The notes: generated by a model from the sequence alone, not told the origin. Shown: positions 8,476-18,800, counted from the first letter of the stretch. The stretch is DNA of 64,000 nucleotides from Oribacterium sp. oral taxon 102 (GCF_013394775.1 NZ_JABXYT010000001.1:1626501-1690500), one strand, 5' to 3'. Translations and numbers: made by a program.

Positions 8476-8551
8476 TAAAATTGCAGCTGGCTGACATTTT
8501 ACAGTCCCTATAGCTTTGCGTCGCCGGTTTTCACCGGGTTTGCCAAATTTG
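8476..8551 (-). ncRNA. Cyclic di-GMP-I (GEMM) riboswitch aptamer
   Basis: Read on the minus strand, the conserved GGCAAACC (8544-8537) is followed by a CCGGT stem closed by a GAAA tetraloop. The class signature GACGCAAAGC (8522-8513) comes next, then TATAGGGAC and GTCAGCCAGCTGC. The ends (AAATTTG / CAATTTT) close a P1 stem. Order and spacing match the c-di-GMP-I family, with the tetraloop and its receptor region in place. It lies in the leader of the CAP-domain gene, about 50 bp after a good promoter. A diguanylate cyclase is encoded at 34551-35828. Confidence 0.9.
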
Positions 8552-8601
8552 ATTGATGGGCTGTGCCTCTCCGACACACCGCATTTTTATTTGATAATTA
8601 A

Positions 8602-8629
8602 ATTATATCATTGATTTTTTTAATATCAA
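8602..8629 (-). promoter_or_regulatory. Promoter of the riboswitch-CAP transcript
   Basis: On the minus strand TTGATA (8629-8624), a 16-nt spacer and a perfect TATAAT (8607-8602) lie about 50 bp before the c-di-GMP aptamer. The surroundings are very AT-rich. This makes the riboswitch and CAP gene a separate unit from the sortase gene upstream. Confidence 0.75.
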
Positions 8630-8736
8630 TCCCTTTAAGTATACAGTTTTTTAAATTGTATAATAATTTTTTTAAATACATAACTTCTAAATCTGCTCCC
8701 GCCGGAAAGCCCGGACGAGAGCCAAAATAAACTCTT

Positions 8737-9579
8737 TTATTCCGAATCCGCAGGGCGCTCTGCCACAAGCGCAGCATGCACCAGCGTCCGCTGATTGCTC
8801 CCGCTCCTCCCTGCGCAGGTAGAGAGCGTGAGCAGCCTCGGCCGCTTCGTGAAGTCCACGGCATTCTCCGGATCCTCCTGACAGGAAGAGTAGGACAGAG
8901 CCCTCTTCACATAGCTGTCATAGCCCTCCTCTCCGAAAAAATCCTCATAGGAGGGACTCTCTGTCGTCGTGTGATAGCAGGAAAAGATGCGGTACTTCCG
9001 TATTTTGTCTTTCGTATACAGATAGATGTACGGGTCGCGCTTCAGCAGCTCCGGATCACGGAGCAGATTTTTCAGCTTCCCGAACATGGAGCCGTCCTTC
9101 ATATTATGCCCGAAGAGAAAGGTATTTCCCTCCTCGTAGCTGCCGTCTGCATTGGCATCCAGAAAGATACAGCCCGCGTAATTGGACTCACCGCGAAAGG
9201 TCGTGTGGAGGTAATCGGCGTTGTCCCGGCTCGCAGCAACCGGATATTGCAGCTCCAGCACCGGAATATAGAGCACCGAGGAGAAATCGGGATTGATTTC
9301 ACAAAGCGCCGCAGTGTCCACACGGATATCCGGAAAATACTCCGCTGTCTCCGAGGGCTCCGGCGCATGCTCCGTCTCCGGGACAGTCTCAGCCTCCATA
9401 TAAATATAGGACTCCAGCCCCGAATACTCCTGCCCGGCATGACGGTACTGCATGAAATCCCGAAGAAAAAGCCCGCCCGAGACGAAGAGCACCGTGAGCA
9501 GGAAGACCGGGATCAGATAAAACAGGACGCCGCGCCGCGCCGTGCCTCTCTCCTGTCGTTCCATACGCCCCTTCTTCAT
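8737..9579 (-). CDS. Class B sortase
   Basis: A 280-residue membrane-anchored transpeptidase. A basic N-terminus leads into one membrane segment (residues about 17-39), then an extracellular linker rich in Glu and Thr. The catalytic His lies in FLFGHNMKDGSMF, the catalytic Cys in LLTLSTCAG, and the Arg in SNQRTL, as in SrtB enzymes. Sortase B usually fixes one or a few iron-uptake or pilus proteins to peptidoglycan through an NPxTN-like signal. No protein in this window carries a recognisable sortase signal, so its substrate must lie elsewhere. The start is preceded by AAGGAGAGAGG. Confidence 0.93.
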   Translation of the reverse strand: MKKGRMERQERGTARRGVLFYLIPVFLLTVLFVSGGLFLRDFMQYRHAGQEYSGLESYIYMEAETVPETEHAPEPSETAEYFPDIRVDTAALCEINPDFSSVLYIPVLELQYPVAASRDNADYLHTTFRGESNYAGCIFLDANADGSYEEGNTFLFGHNMKDGSMFGKLKNLLRDPELLKRDPYIYLYTKDKIRKYRIFSCYHTTTESPSYEDFFGEEGYDSYVKRALSYSSCQEDPENAVDFTKRPRLLTLSTCAGRSGSNQRTLVHAALVAERPADSE

Positions 9580-9814
9580 CCTCTCTCCTTTTCTGGGAAC
9601 CGCCGATAGATTCTCCGCTCCCCGTTCCGTATCTTTCTAAAGAGTAGCACATCCCGACGGATTCTGCCACGATATCTCACGGAAGTCTGCCATATTTTTC
9701 CAACCGTTCATAACTGTTCGTAACCGTTCGTAACGATTCAGCCAAGCCACTCAGGCTTCCCTTTGTCCTATCCGTCGGGAAGATCTGCCCGCCCGGACCG
9801 TTGCCGCTGTTCTC

Positions 9815-10660
9815 CTAGCCCTTGAGACCGGAGGTGCTGATGCCCTCCACCAGATACCTTTGCAGGGTGAAGAAGATCAGCATCGCGGGCAGGATGGACA
9901 GCGTCGCCATCGCAAACATCGCACCGTAGTCCGAGGAGCTGCTGGGATCACAGAACAGCTTCAGCGCCAGCGACACCGGATAGCTTGCCGTCTTATTTAC
10001 ATAAAGCAGCGCGCCCAGAAAGTCGTCCCACCTCCACATAAAGGAGAAGATCGTGGCGGTAATGATCGCCGGCGTGATCAGCGGGAAAATAATCCGGGTA
10101 AATACCGTATAATAGGAGCAGCCGTCGATCTTTGCTGCCTCATCCAGCTCTCTCGGGATGCCGTCGATGAAGTTCGTCATAAGATATACGAAAAAGCCCT
10201 GTGTCGCGAACCAGTAGGGCACGATCAGCGGAAAATAGGTATTCACCCACCCCAGCTTCTGATACCAGAGATACTGCGGGATCATCAGCACCTGCGCCGG
10301 CAGCATCATGGTCACCAGCATCGCCGAAAAGAGCAGCGGCTTCAGGGCAAAGCGGCAGCGGGAAAAGCCATAGGCAACCACAGCCGAGGAAAGCACCGTC
10401 CCGATCGTCGCAGCTATGGAGATGAAAAGCGAATTCCTGAAAAAAACGGAAAAGGCGACACCGGCAAAGCCCTTCAGCCCGTTTCTGTAATTCGCCAGCG
10501 TGAACCGACCGGGCAGCAGGCTTCCGGCAGTCGTAAAGATCGTATTGGTCTCCTTGAAGGAGCTCATAAGCATCCAGATCAGCGGATAGATCATTATCAT
10601 CCCGAACAGCATGACGATACAATGATAGATAACCGCAGACACTTTCCCTTTTCTTTTCAT
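9815..10660 (-). CDS. Sugar ABC transporter permease, MalG/LacG type
   Basis: A 281-residue permease with six predicted membrane helices and the EAA-loop sequence ELDEAAKIDGCSYYTVFTRI. It ends in VEGISTSGLKG, the usual tail of the second permease of CUT1 sugar importers. The start at 10660, directly after the stop of the first permease, is likely; an in-frame ATG at 10678 would overlap that gene by 17 bp. It completes a three-gene importer with the two genes upstream. The ATPase (usually a shared MsmX-like protein) is not in the window. Confidence 0.94.
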   Translation of the reverse strand: MKRKGKVSAVIYHCIVMLFGMIMIYPLIWMLMSSFKETNTIFTTAGSLLPGRFTLANYRNGLKGFAGVAFSVFFRNSLFISIAATIGTVLSSAVVAYGFSRCRFALKPLLFSAMLVTMMLPAQVLMIPQYLWYQKLGWVNTYFPLIVPYWFATQGFFVYLMTNFIDGIPRELDEAAKIDGCSYYTVFTRIIFPLITPAIITATIFSFMWRWDDFLGALLYVNKTASYPVSLALKLFCDPSSSSDYGAMFAMATLSILPAMLIFFTLQRYLVEGISTSGLKG

Positions 10661-10661
10661 C

Positions 10662-11567
10662 TTAAAATCCCCCGTCATATACCCAAAAGCGCTTGGTCGC
10701 GAACAGGAACCAGGTAATCAGACCGACGATCGCCAGCATTATCCACGCCATCGTTGCGCCGTAGCCGGTGCTGCTGAACTGAAAGGACTGCTGGTACATA
10801 TAGACGGTGTAGAACAGCGTCGTATCCATCGGTTTTCCCTGTGTAATGATATAGCACTGCGTAAATGCCAGAAAGCCGTTGATAAGCTGCATCACCAGAT
10901 TAAAGAAAATCGTCGGCGTCAGCAGCGGCAGCGTAAGTTTCCAGAAGCCCTGCCATTTATTGGCACCGTCGATGTCTGCCGCCTCATACAGTGAGCCGGG
11001 GATCTGCTTCAGGGAGGCGAGGAAAATCAGCATAGAGGAGCCGAATTGCCAGACCGCGAGGATAATGAGCGTCCAGATCGCGGTGGAGGGAAGCCCCAGC
11101 CATGCCGGTCCCTTGATTCCCAGCTGCGATAGCAGAATATTGATCGTCCCGTCCACGGCGAACATCCTCTTCCAGAGAATCGCCACCGCCACGGACCCGC
11201 CGATCATAGAGGGCAGATAATACATGGCCCTGTACACGCCGGAGAGCTTGCTGCCCTTGAACAGCAGCAGGGCAATCAGCAGGGCGAAGATCAGCCGAAG
11301 CGGCGTCGAAATAAAAGTGAAGCGCATCGTCACACCCAGAGCCTTTATCCACCGTTCGTCCGTAAACATCCTTTGAAAATTACCGATCCCTGTGAAAACC
11401 GGAGGATTCAGGATATCATAATTACAGAAGCTGTAATACAGGGAAATCCCCATTGGGACAATCATAAATAGCAGAAAGCCGATGGTGAAGGGAAGGGTGC
11501 AGAGATAGCCCGCGACATTCTCCTGATTCAGCCATTGACCGAGCGTTTTTCTCCCTTTTTTCTTCAT
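10662..11567 (-). CDS. Sugar ABC transporter permease, MalF/LacF type
   Basis: A 301-residue inner-membrane permease. The first membrane segment begins YLCTLPFTIGFLLFMIVPMG and the EAA loop reads LYEAADIDGANKWQGFWKLT. CUT1 transporters use such a pair to import di- and oligosaccharides. It lies 116 bp after the binding-protein gene and is followed at once by the second permease. Confidence 0.94.
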   Translation of the reverse strand: MKKKGRKTLGQWLNQENVAGYLCTLPFTIGFLLFMIVPMGISLYYSFCNYDILNPPVFTGIGNFQRMFTDERWIKALGVTMRFTFISTPLRLIFALLIALLLFKGSKLSGVYRAMYYLPSMIGGSVAVAILWKRMFAVDGTINILLSQLGIKGPAWLGLPSTAIWTLIILAVWQFGSSMLIFLASLKQIPGSLYEAADIDGANKWQGFWKLTLPLLTPTIFFNLVMQLINGFLAFTQCYIITQGKPMDTTLFYTVYMYQQSFQFSSTGYGATMAWIMLAIVGLITWFLFATKRFWVYDGGF

Positions 11568-11683
11568 AAAAGCTCCTTTACAGGTCTGCTGTCATCTCCG
11601 GAAAGAGGATATCAGGCAGACCATCCGGCTCCGATATCCTCTCCCAGGTTTTGCGTATGATTTTGATTATGAAATTCCTGTGA

Positions 11684-13045
11684 TTACTGTCGGCTCATAA
11701 TCTCATTTCCTTCCTTAAACAGCTTCTCTGCCGCTGCTGACGCATCGATCTGCTGATAGAGAACCTCATCAAGGATCGTGTTGCATGCATTGTAGACCTC
11801 GTTCGCTCCCGTCGGGATCGCCGGACTGATCTGGCTGCTGTTCTTTGCTACGACATTGTTGACAAACTCCGTTACTGTCTGCGTCGTTTCTGAGGTCTCC
11901 GGCGCAATTGCCTCCGCAACGACAGAGGAAGCGGGGATCCCTCTTTCTCCTAAGAGGATCTTGTTGGCATCCACATCATTGGTTATGAAATTGACGACCT
12001 TTACTGCCTCTGCTTCACTTTCCCCTGCATCCTTCGATACGGAGAAGAACTGACCCGGCTTCAGGAAATTCGACTTCTTGGGATCCGGCGACGGCCAGGT
12101 AGTGATCCCCAGCTTTACTCCCTCCGGCGCAGCCTTCACCATCGCCTCCATCTGGTTTGTCCAGAAAAATGCGCACCATGCCTGCGTTTCCCTGGAGGAG
12201 AAATACACCAGCGGAGACTCCTCTACCGAGTTAGAGGTCAATCCTGCATGCACATCCGCCCCGATGATCCAGCCTTGCTCAGCGCCGTCCTGATACACCT
12301 TGAAATAGGGAAGGAACGCGCCGGCATCCGCCACATTCATCTTCTTCTCCTCCGCATTAAAGAGCTCCGTCACGTCTGCCGCCCGCAGGATATAGGGCAG
12401 GAAGTTATCCGACGCGCCGTAGGGAAGATCCGCCTTCGTCCCCGTCTTCTCCAGCATCGTGCGGCAGACCTCCTCGAATTCCTCTATCGTCATATTGTCC
12501 TTGATCTCTACACCTGCCTCCTCCGTGAGCGTTTGATTGTAGAGAAGCGCCGGCGCATTTACGCCCGCACAGACCGCATAGAGCTTGCCGTCCACGGAGC
12601 CGGAATCCACGATGCTCTGAGAAATATTGCTGACATCCAGCGTCCCGTCCTCTACATAGGGGCTCAGGTCTGCCAAAGAGCCTGCCTTCACGAACTGCTT
12701 CAGATAGGAATAATCCATCTGCAGGATATCCGGCAGGGAATTGCCCGCCGCGCTGGTCTGCAGCTTCGACCAGTAGGAATCCCAGTCTGAGGGCTGCGAA
12801 TCGAAGCTTACGCTGTTCTTCTCACTGTAGAGATCCAGCACGCCCTGCGTGCGCTCATTGCGGATCTGGTTCCCCCACCAGGAAAAGGTCAGGCTGCTTG
12901 CCGCCGCGTCCGCCGTCGTTCCCTTACTCTCCGCCGCTGCCGCGGTGCTTCCCGCAGCTCTTTCCCCGCTCTGTGAGCCGCCGCAGCCTGCGAGACTGCC
13001 TGCCGCCATCAGCATCAGCGCTGCTGCCACTGTCTTTCTTTTCAT
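11684..13045 (-). CDS. Sugar ABC transporter substrate-binding lipoprotein
   Basis: A 453-residue family-1 extracellular solute-binding protein. The signal peptide ends at GSLAGC, followed by an Ala/Ser/Glu linker. LTFSWWGNQIRNERTQGVLDL starts the mature fold, and PDILQMDYSYL and VCAGVNAPALLYNQ are typical of this family. Sequences of this kind, with WWG near the start, are common in oligogalacturonide and similar pectin-fragment importers, which fits the GH28 gene upstream. Ligand assignment is inference. A GGAGG ribosome binding site lies before the start. Confidence 0.93.
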   Translation of the reverse strand: MKRKTVAAALMLMAAGSLAGCGGSQSGERAAGSTAAAAESKGTTADAAASSLTFSWWGNQIRNERTQGVLDLYSEKNSVSFDSQPSDWDSYWSKLQTSAAGNSLPDILQMDYSYLKQFVKAGSLADLSPYVEDGTLDVSNISQSIVDSGSVDGKLYAVCAGVNAPALLYNQTLTEEAGVEIKDNMTIEEFEEVCRTMLEKTGTKADLPYGASDNFLPYILRAADVTELFNAEEKKMNVADAGAFLPYFKVYQDGAEQGWIIGADVHAGLTSNSVEESPLVYFSSRETQAWCAFFWTNQMEAMVKAAPEGVKLGITTWPSPDPKKSNFLKPGQFFSVSKDAGESEAEAVKVVNFITNDVDANKILLGERGIPASSVVAEAIAPETSETTQTVTEFVNNVVAKNSSQISPAIPTGANEVYNACNTILDEVLYQQIDASAAAEKLFKEGNEIMSRQ

Positions 13046-13084
13046 AAATACCTCCTAAACCTTTTTCCGCCTCCGAATTTTATC

Positions 13085-13154
13085 AGGAAGCACTGATTCC
13101 ATCGGGAAAGTTATATGTCAACAAACGTGAACCATGAATAAATCAGTGTTTCCT
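13085..13154. repeat. 70-bp imperfect inverted-repeat element (MITE-like), in the leader of the sugar-binding gene
   Basis: The ends are AGGAAGCACTGATT and, on the other strand, AGGAAACACTGATT. The copy at 23287-23356 is also exactly 70 bp and aligns without gaps (shared GAAAAGT/GGAAAGT centre and TTCCTCAG end). The complement of this copy shares GAAACxCTGATTTATTCATG-type sequence with the element at 26676. It lies within 110 bp of the start codon of the sugar-binding protein, so it probably sits in or near the operon's promoter region. Confidence 0.7.
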
Positions 13155-13261
13155 CAGATCTATAGCAATTGTATACAAATTTTGCGAATTATGATACTGA
13201 ATTATCTGCATTTTTACATTGAAATTACAGATTTTTTTAGAAATCAGGCAAATCAGCCGGT

Positions 13262-14563
13262 TTATTCCCTGATAATCTCATTTTTTATGTATTTTTTCAT
13301 ATCCCCCTCTACCAGCAGCTGCCCTTGAATCTCTATATTTTTCCCCTCCCTGATATATATACAAGGAAGCTCCCGCAAATAGCAGCCCCGCACCGAGGGT
13401 CTTTCATCGATGCAGTCAGGGAGATGCGGGCCCTGCCTCTTCCATACGAAGTGCACCTGCTCCAGAGAAACATCCTCTATGGGAGACTCCTTCTCTCCGG
13501 CTATGACGATACTTCCCTCGCACATCACCCGCACATGATCGAAGAATACCCGTGAAATCTTTCCGGGTATCCGTGTTACATTCTCTCGCTTCGTCGCAGA
13601 GAGAAAGATCGGATCTCCCTTTCCCCACCAGTAATGCACTCCTGTATTCCTGCTGATGCAGTCCGCATAACGCCTCGTATTGCCGCTTACATGATGAATG
13701 CTGATGTCGTGGATCTGTCCGCCATCCCGAGACCAGATCCCGATCCCCCGCGTACAGTCCTCGAGGATGCAATCGGAGAGCGTAATATGATGAATATCCC
13801 CCCATGTTTCTGTCCCGATCTTCAGGGCGCAGGAACGGGACTTCATGATGCAGCCGCTGATCACGATATTCTCGGAACCTCCATACTTCCGGGTCATGGG
13901 CGCTGTGGTTTTCACTACCACAGAATCATCGCCGCCCCGGATGATGCAGCCGCGGATCAGCACATTTTTGCAGCAGTCCGGATCGATCCCGTCATTGTTG
14001 GGTCCCGCCTCCTCATTCAGGATACGGAGATTTTCGATGAGAACGTCTCTGCAGCCCGCCATGTGCAGCGTCCAATACGCAGAATCATAGAAACATACAT
14101 CCTTTACCGTGAGATTATGCACATCCTCCAGAAAGCTCATGCGGGGGCGCAGCCCTCTCACATCGAGCGGCGCTTCATGAAATCCCCCGTCGGAATCATC
14201 ATCATAAAAGCTCAGACGCCCCTGTCCGTCGATTGTACCCGTTCCGGAGATCGTGATGTTCCGCTCATGCTGCGCAAAGAGGAAACAGCCTCCCTCCCAT
14301 CCGGTGTCCGCATTGTCATCCTCAAAGCTTTCGGAAAAATCGATCATATCCGCCGGGTTCATACTGGACAGGAGGGTCGCGCCATTTTCGAGGTGAAGAT
14401 CCACATTGGAGCGAAGCACCAAAGAACCCGAGAGGAAGCTCCCCGCCGGGATCAGAACTCTTCCGCCGGTTCTGCTACAGGCGTCGATCGCCGCCTGAAT
14501 CGCCGCCGCATTGTTATGGACGCCATCCGAAACTGCACCATAATCCAAGATATTGTATACCAT
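13262..14563 (-). CDS. Glycoside hydrolase family 28 (polygalacturonase-like), cytoplasmic
   Basis: A 433-residue right-handed beta-helix enzyme beginning VYNILDYGAVSDGVHNNAAA, the normal GH28 opening. Catalytic-region motifs are NNDGID, GGDDSVVVKT and a segment CALKIGTETWGDIHH, which replaces the GHG seen in fungal enzymes. There is no signal peptide, so it should act inside the cell on imported oligosaccharides, probably removing terminal (unsaturated) uronic acids. The start at 14563 has AAGGAG before it; an upstream in-frame ATG at 14632 lacks one. It heads the cluster whose next genes import sugar, and is divergent from an AraC regulator. Confidence 0.9.
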   Translation of the reverse strand: MVYNILDYGAVSDGVHNNAAAIQAAIDACSRTGGRVLIPAGSFLSGSLVLRSNVDLHLENGATLLSSMNPADMIDFSESFEDDNADTGWEGGCFLFAQHERNITISGTGTIDGQGRLSFYDDDSDGGFHEAPLDVRGLRPRMSFLEDVHNLTVKDVCFYDSAYWTLHMAGCRDVLIENLRILNEEAGPNNDGIDPDCCKNVLIRGCIIRGGDDSVVVKTTAPMTRKYGGSENIVISGCIMKSRSCALKIGTETWGDIHHITLSDCILEDCTRGIGIWSRDGGQIHDISIHHVSGNTRRYADCISRNTGVHYWWGKGDPIFLSATKRENVTRIPGKISRVFFDHVRVMCEGSIVIAGEKESPIEDVSLEQVHFVWKRQGPHLPDCIDERPSVRGCYLRELPCIYIREGKNIEIQGQLLVEGDMKKYIKNEIIRE

Positions 14564-14826
14564 GGAGCTCTCCTTCTCTGTCCCATACTGTATAAGTGCC
14601 CTCACACCGATACCAAAATTTCGAATCGGCATTTTCTCCGGCTCATCAACATTTTCTCAGAATTATATGTAGAAAATACCTTGCATGCTACAATAAATTA
14701 TAGTAATTTTTGCAAAAACCACTTCTTTTTTTGACTAAGCTGTGTTATTTACTGTATAAGTCCCTGTCCGGCGGACGGACGAGAGACAAATTTCATCGAT
14801 TTCATCGAATTGTCAAAAGGAGTCCT

Positions 14827-15681
14827 ATGCAGCCTGACAGCATCCCGGAGACGGTAAACTTTTTTGTGGAAACCCAGCTTCGCCCCGCCTCCTTTTATAT
14901 GCCTTACGAGCACACGCATTCTGTTCTGGAATACTATTTCCTGCGCCGCGGAAAATGCGTTTATATGATAAACGATTCCTTCCTGCATCTGGAGGCAGGC
15001 AATATCCTCCTTATCACCCCCGGCACGAAGCACAACACCAGCTATACGGGAAAGGAATGCTCTGAGCGCGTCACCGTATATATCCGAAGAGATGCCCTGC
15101 CGTCCATCCTCTTCGAAAAGGCGCCGGAGCTCTCCGCCATGCTGGAGCATACCGCGAAGCTCATTCCGGACGCGTCCGGTCGGATACAGATCGATGCGCT
15201 CCTCAGAAGAATGTCCGCGCTCCAGCATACAGAGCAGAAGAATGCCGGTCTCCTCATGTCTCTCTACGTCAGCGAGCTGCTCACCATCACGCTCAGTCAT
15301 TCCATAACGGCGCAGGATATCTTCATTCCTACCAGCGCCCTGGAGCCGGATATCGAAAGGGCGCTGCATCTCATCGACACCGGCTTCGATCAGCCGCTCT
15401 CTCTGGCGCAGCTCTCCGGAGTATTAAAGCTGAACCCCTCCTACTTCTCCCACAAATTCTGCCAGCTGACAGGACACAGCTTCAAAAAATATCTGAATAA
15501 TGTCCGGCTGCGTCATGCCATGCACCGGCTCATCGTGAGCGACGACACCATTACGAAGATCGCGGCAGACTGCGGCTTCAGCAGCAGCAACTATTTCAAA
15601 GATCTCTTCCGCAGCCATATGGGCTGCTCTCCCAGAGAGTACCGGAAGAAGCATACCGTCTCCGCAAAAACGGGGCTGTGA
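14827..15681 (+). CDS. AraC-family transcriptional regulator
   Basis: A 284-residue regulator. An N-terminal cupin-like sensor domain (PYEHTHSVLEYYFLRRGK ... GNILLITPGTKH) is followed by two helix-turn-helix units at the C-terminus (LAQLSGVLKLNPSYFSHKF, and IAADCGFSSSNYFKDLFR with GCSPREYRK). The start at 14827 follows AAAAGGAG; the frame is open further upstream but without a ribosome site. It is divergent from the GH28-sugar-importer cluster and is the obvious candidate for its inducer-responsive activator. The stop codon lies inside a long terminator stem. Confidence 0.93.
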   Translation: MQPDSIPETVNFFVETQLRPASFYMPYEHTHSVLEYYFLRRGKCVYMINDSFLHLEAGNILLITPGTKHNTSYTGKECSERVTVYIRRDALPSILFEKAPELSAMLEHTAKLIPDASGRIQIDALLRRMSALQHTEQKNAGLLMSLYVSELLTITLSHSITAQDIFIPTSALEPDIERALHLIDTGFDQPLSLAQLSGVLKLNPSYFSHKFCQLTGHSFKKYLNNVRLRHAMHRLIVSDDTITKIAADCGFSSSNYFKDLFRSHMGCSPREYRKKHTVSAKTGL

Positions 15682-15773
15682 AAAAACAAGAAACGCCCGC
15701 CACACATCACAGCTCGCATTTCAAATGCGCTGCATGATCATATGGTTTCTGGTCTTCGTTTTTTCACAGCCCC
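15672..15773. terminator. Bidirectional terminator / long inverted repeat
   Basis: GGGGCTGTGAAAAAACAAGA (from 15672) pairs with TCTTCGTTTTTTCACAGCCCC (15753-15773) with one mismatch and one bulge. The T-run in the right arm ends AraC transcription, and the complementary run ends the minus-strand protease gene. The 60-nt loop holds another palindrome (CGCATTTCAAATGCG, 15715-15729). The AraC stop codon is part of the left arm. Confidence 0.8.
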
Positions 15774-15867
15774 GAAAACTTGTATTCCGATACTGCATCC
15801 CGTACCGCGGAATCGCAGGCAAAAGCCCGCTCTTCTGTGCAGGTTTCTCAGGATAAGACGGCAGCTC

Positions 15868-18800
15868 CTATCTCTTCACGGCAACTCCCTGCACCGTCCA
15901 CCGTCCGGCAGCATCCACTGTGTAGCCGTCCGGCGTCATCCCCGCCGTATACAGGTGCCCCATGTCCTTTCCCGGCTCGGTCTCGAAGTAATAGCAGTAT
16001 CCATCGATCCACTGCCAGCCGGTCAGCATTTTCCCCTTGAAGCCGTCGGAAACCGGATTCAGGTAGTACCGGCTGCTTCCCGTGCTGATCCAGCCGGTCT
16101 GCATATAGCCATCCGCACCGAAATAGTACCATACTGTACGCCCGGCATCTGTCTGTACGCCCCAGCAGCTCTTCGCTGCCGTTCCCGATGCACTCTGGTA
16201 ACGCCAGCCTCCGGCATCCTGCGTCCAGCCGCTGCCGAGAATCTGCACAGAAGCACCCGCAGCGCCTGCGCCTGCTGCCGCTCTGACGGAGGGGCTGACG
16301 CTGTGTCCTCCCGAACCGCCTGTGCCGCGGCGTCCGCCCGAGCCGTTATTTTTCCCTCCGTTCTCATTTTTCTTGCCATTGTCATCCGGCTTCGGATCCG
16401 TCTTTCCGCCGTCATCCATCTGATAGCAAAGAAGCGTTCCGTCGGAGCGGCGTACATCATAGTTCTCAGTCGGACGCACAGCCGCATTGTCCGAGCCTAC
16501 GATGAATCTGCCGCCGCGTCCCGGATTCCTGAGGAAAGCGAGCGGCGAAACGGAAGAAATCTCCTTCGGGAGCTGTACCTCCGTCAGCTGATTGCCTGCG
16601 AATACATAGTCCGGAAGCTCCGTGATGCCCTCCTCGTAGCCTGCCATCCAGCCATTCACCGTAAGCTCTGAAATCTCATTGTTCTCGAAGGCTCCCTTTC
16701 CGAGCTCCTCCTGCCGCTTCGCCGTCTCCAGCCTGCGGATATGATTATTCCGGAACGCGTGATCCCCGATATGACTGGTGTAGGTACCGAGCTCCAGCGT
16801 CTCAATTTCATTGTTTTCAAACGCCGCCGTCCGTATAACATGTGTCAGCTCCGGCAGCCTGACCTCACCGAGCGCATCGTTTCGGAACGCATACTCATTG
16901 ATATAGACAAGTGCGGCGCGGTTAATATCCCGGAGATCCCAGCCGAAAGACTGGAGCCCCGTATTCATGAAGGCGCCTGCCCCTATGCTCTTTACCTTGT
17001 CCGGCAGAATCACCGAGCTAAGGGACGCTTCATAGAATGCGAAGTCGCCGATCTCCGTGACAGAGCCCCCGTTCCCCGCAACCGGGAGCCGCAGATTTCC
17101 TCCTGCCCCCGTATAACGAAGGAGTACACCGTTTTCAATCAGATAGTCACTCTCTCCGGTATTTCTCTCTACCTCCGCTGTCAGCGCCGTCTTGCCGTTG
17201 ATTTCCAGAGAAACCCGTGTTCCTGCTGCCATCGGCTTTACTTCCGCCTCAAAGAAGCCGTCCTCATTTGCCGCTGCCGTTACCGTCTCCGCGCCTGCCC
17301 GGATCGTCACCGAAGCGTTCGGCGCCGTGAAGCCGACGAGCTTCCGGTCGCTATCCAGCACCGGCAGCCGGAGATGCGGCTGATACGCATAGTAGTAGAA
17401 CTCCGCTGCATTGGTCTTCTGCAGCTTAAGCTCCGCCGCAGGATCCGCGCTGAAATACGGTGTTCCGTCCTTACGGATCACCGGTGGCTCGAAGCGTATG
17501 CTCTGCCCCATCCGGTAAAAGCGCTCTGCCGGAATATTCCTCGTAATCGTCGTGACATCCGTGCCATAGTAGTGTGCCCGCTTCAAAATCTCCTCATGAT
17601 CCCTCGCATTCCGTGCGGTAATCGTCACAACTGCCGGATTGATGAGATACTGTCCGCTCTTCCCGTTGAGCGGACTCTCCGGATCAGTATAGATCCGTGC
17701 GTAATTGTAATCCGTCCGGTCGTAGGTACCGAAGGCATCGTCCGTGATCTCCCGAAGCCTCGGCGCTTCGATTTCTACATCGCTGCTGCCGCGGAACGCG
17801 CCCTTTCGGATGCTCTCCACGCCGGGCAGCTTCGCGCGAAGCGGACTCCCCGCTCCCTCAAAGGTGCTCTCCGCGATTTCCGTGATTCCCTCCGGCAGGG
17901 TAACCGTGAAGGACTTATCATCCATGCCATCCTTGTACTGGAAAGCAAATGCCGATGCGCCGATCTTCGTTACCGTATCCGGAATCTCTACATTTTTCAG
18001 ATTATTGTTTTTGAAGGCGCCGTCGCCGATCTCTGTAAGTCCCTCCGGGAACGTCACGGTTTCCAGCTTTTCTTCCTTTCCGACACCGTCAAAGGCTCCC
18101 TTCCCGATCTTCTCCACCGGCGTATCCCGAATTACCGAAGGAATCGTCACATTCCTGCTTTTTCCGCTGTATTTCGTGATGGTGCGGCTGTCCGCATCAA
18201 ATATAAATTCTCCCTCATCGCTCGGATTCACGGGCGGATCGACATGGGCGCCGCCGTTTTCCGCATCCTTCCACTCCGGGTTCGTTGCCGCGTCCGCTGC
18301 ATAGAGCCATGTCGTTTTCACCGCATAAGCGCCCTTCGGCGAAATGGACTCGGTCTTCGTAAAGGAGCCGTCATAGACATAGGAATGGCTGATCGCTTTC
18401 TCGGACGCCTTGGTATCATAATATACGCCCATGCTTTCACTGACCGGCACACTGTCCTTATACGTCGCCACGATATAGAGCGGCTTATCCGTCTGTATCA
18501 TGTATTCGCTGAAATCGATGGTACTCCAGCCGTTTTCCTGCAGTGCATCCGGGTACTCTCGGAAATCTGCCAGCTCTACGAGGCGCCCCGTATCATTGTA
18601 GGACAGCACGCCGATCTCCATATAATGCCCGCCAAAATACTGGTTCAGCACCGTGAAAATATCCGCCGACTTCAGGATGCCGCCCTTATGCGGTGACTGA
18701 AAGCGAACTGCCATCCCCCGTACACCGCTGGTGAAAAAGATAGTCTGGTAATTGCCGCTTGCATCCGTTTCCTCTGTGTAGTGATAGTCCACGGTCTCCG

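Noticed and set aside
9700..9740. Short tandem AACCGTTCGT-like repeats as a CRISPR or iteron array
   Set aside because: Only about four imperfect 10-bp units without spacers; too short and degenerate for either.
16741..18696. A 651-codon plus-strand frame opposite the BspA repeats
   Set aside because: Same reason: composition typical of an antisense frame, and no start signal.
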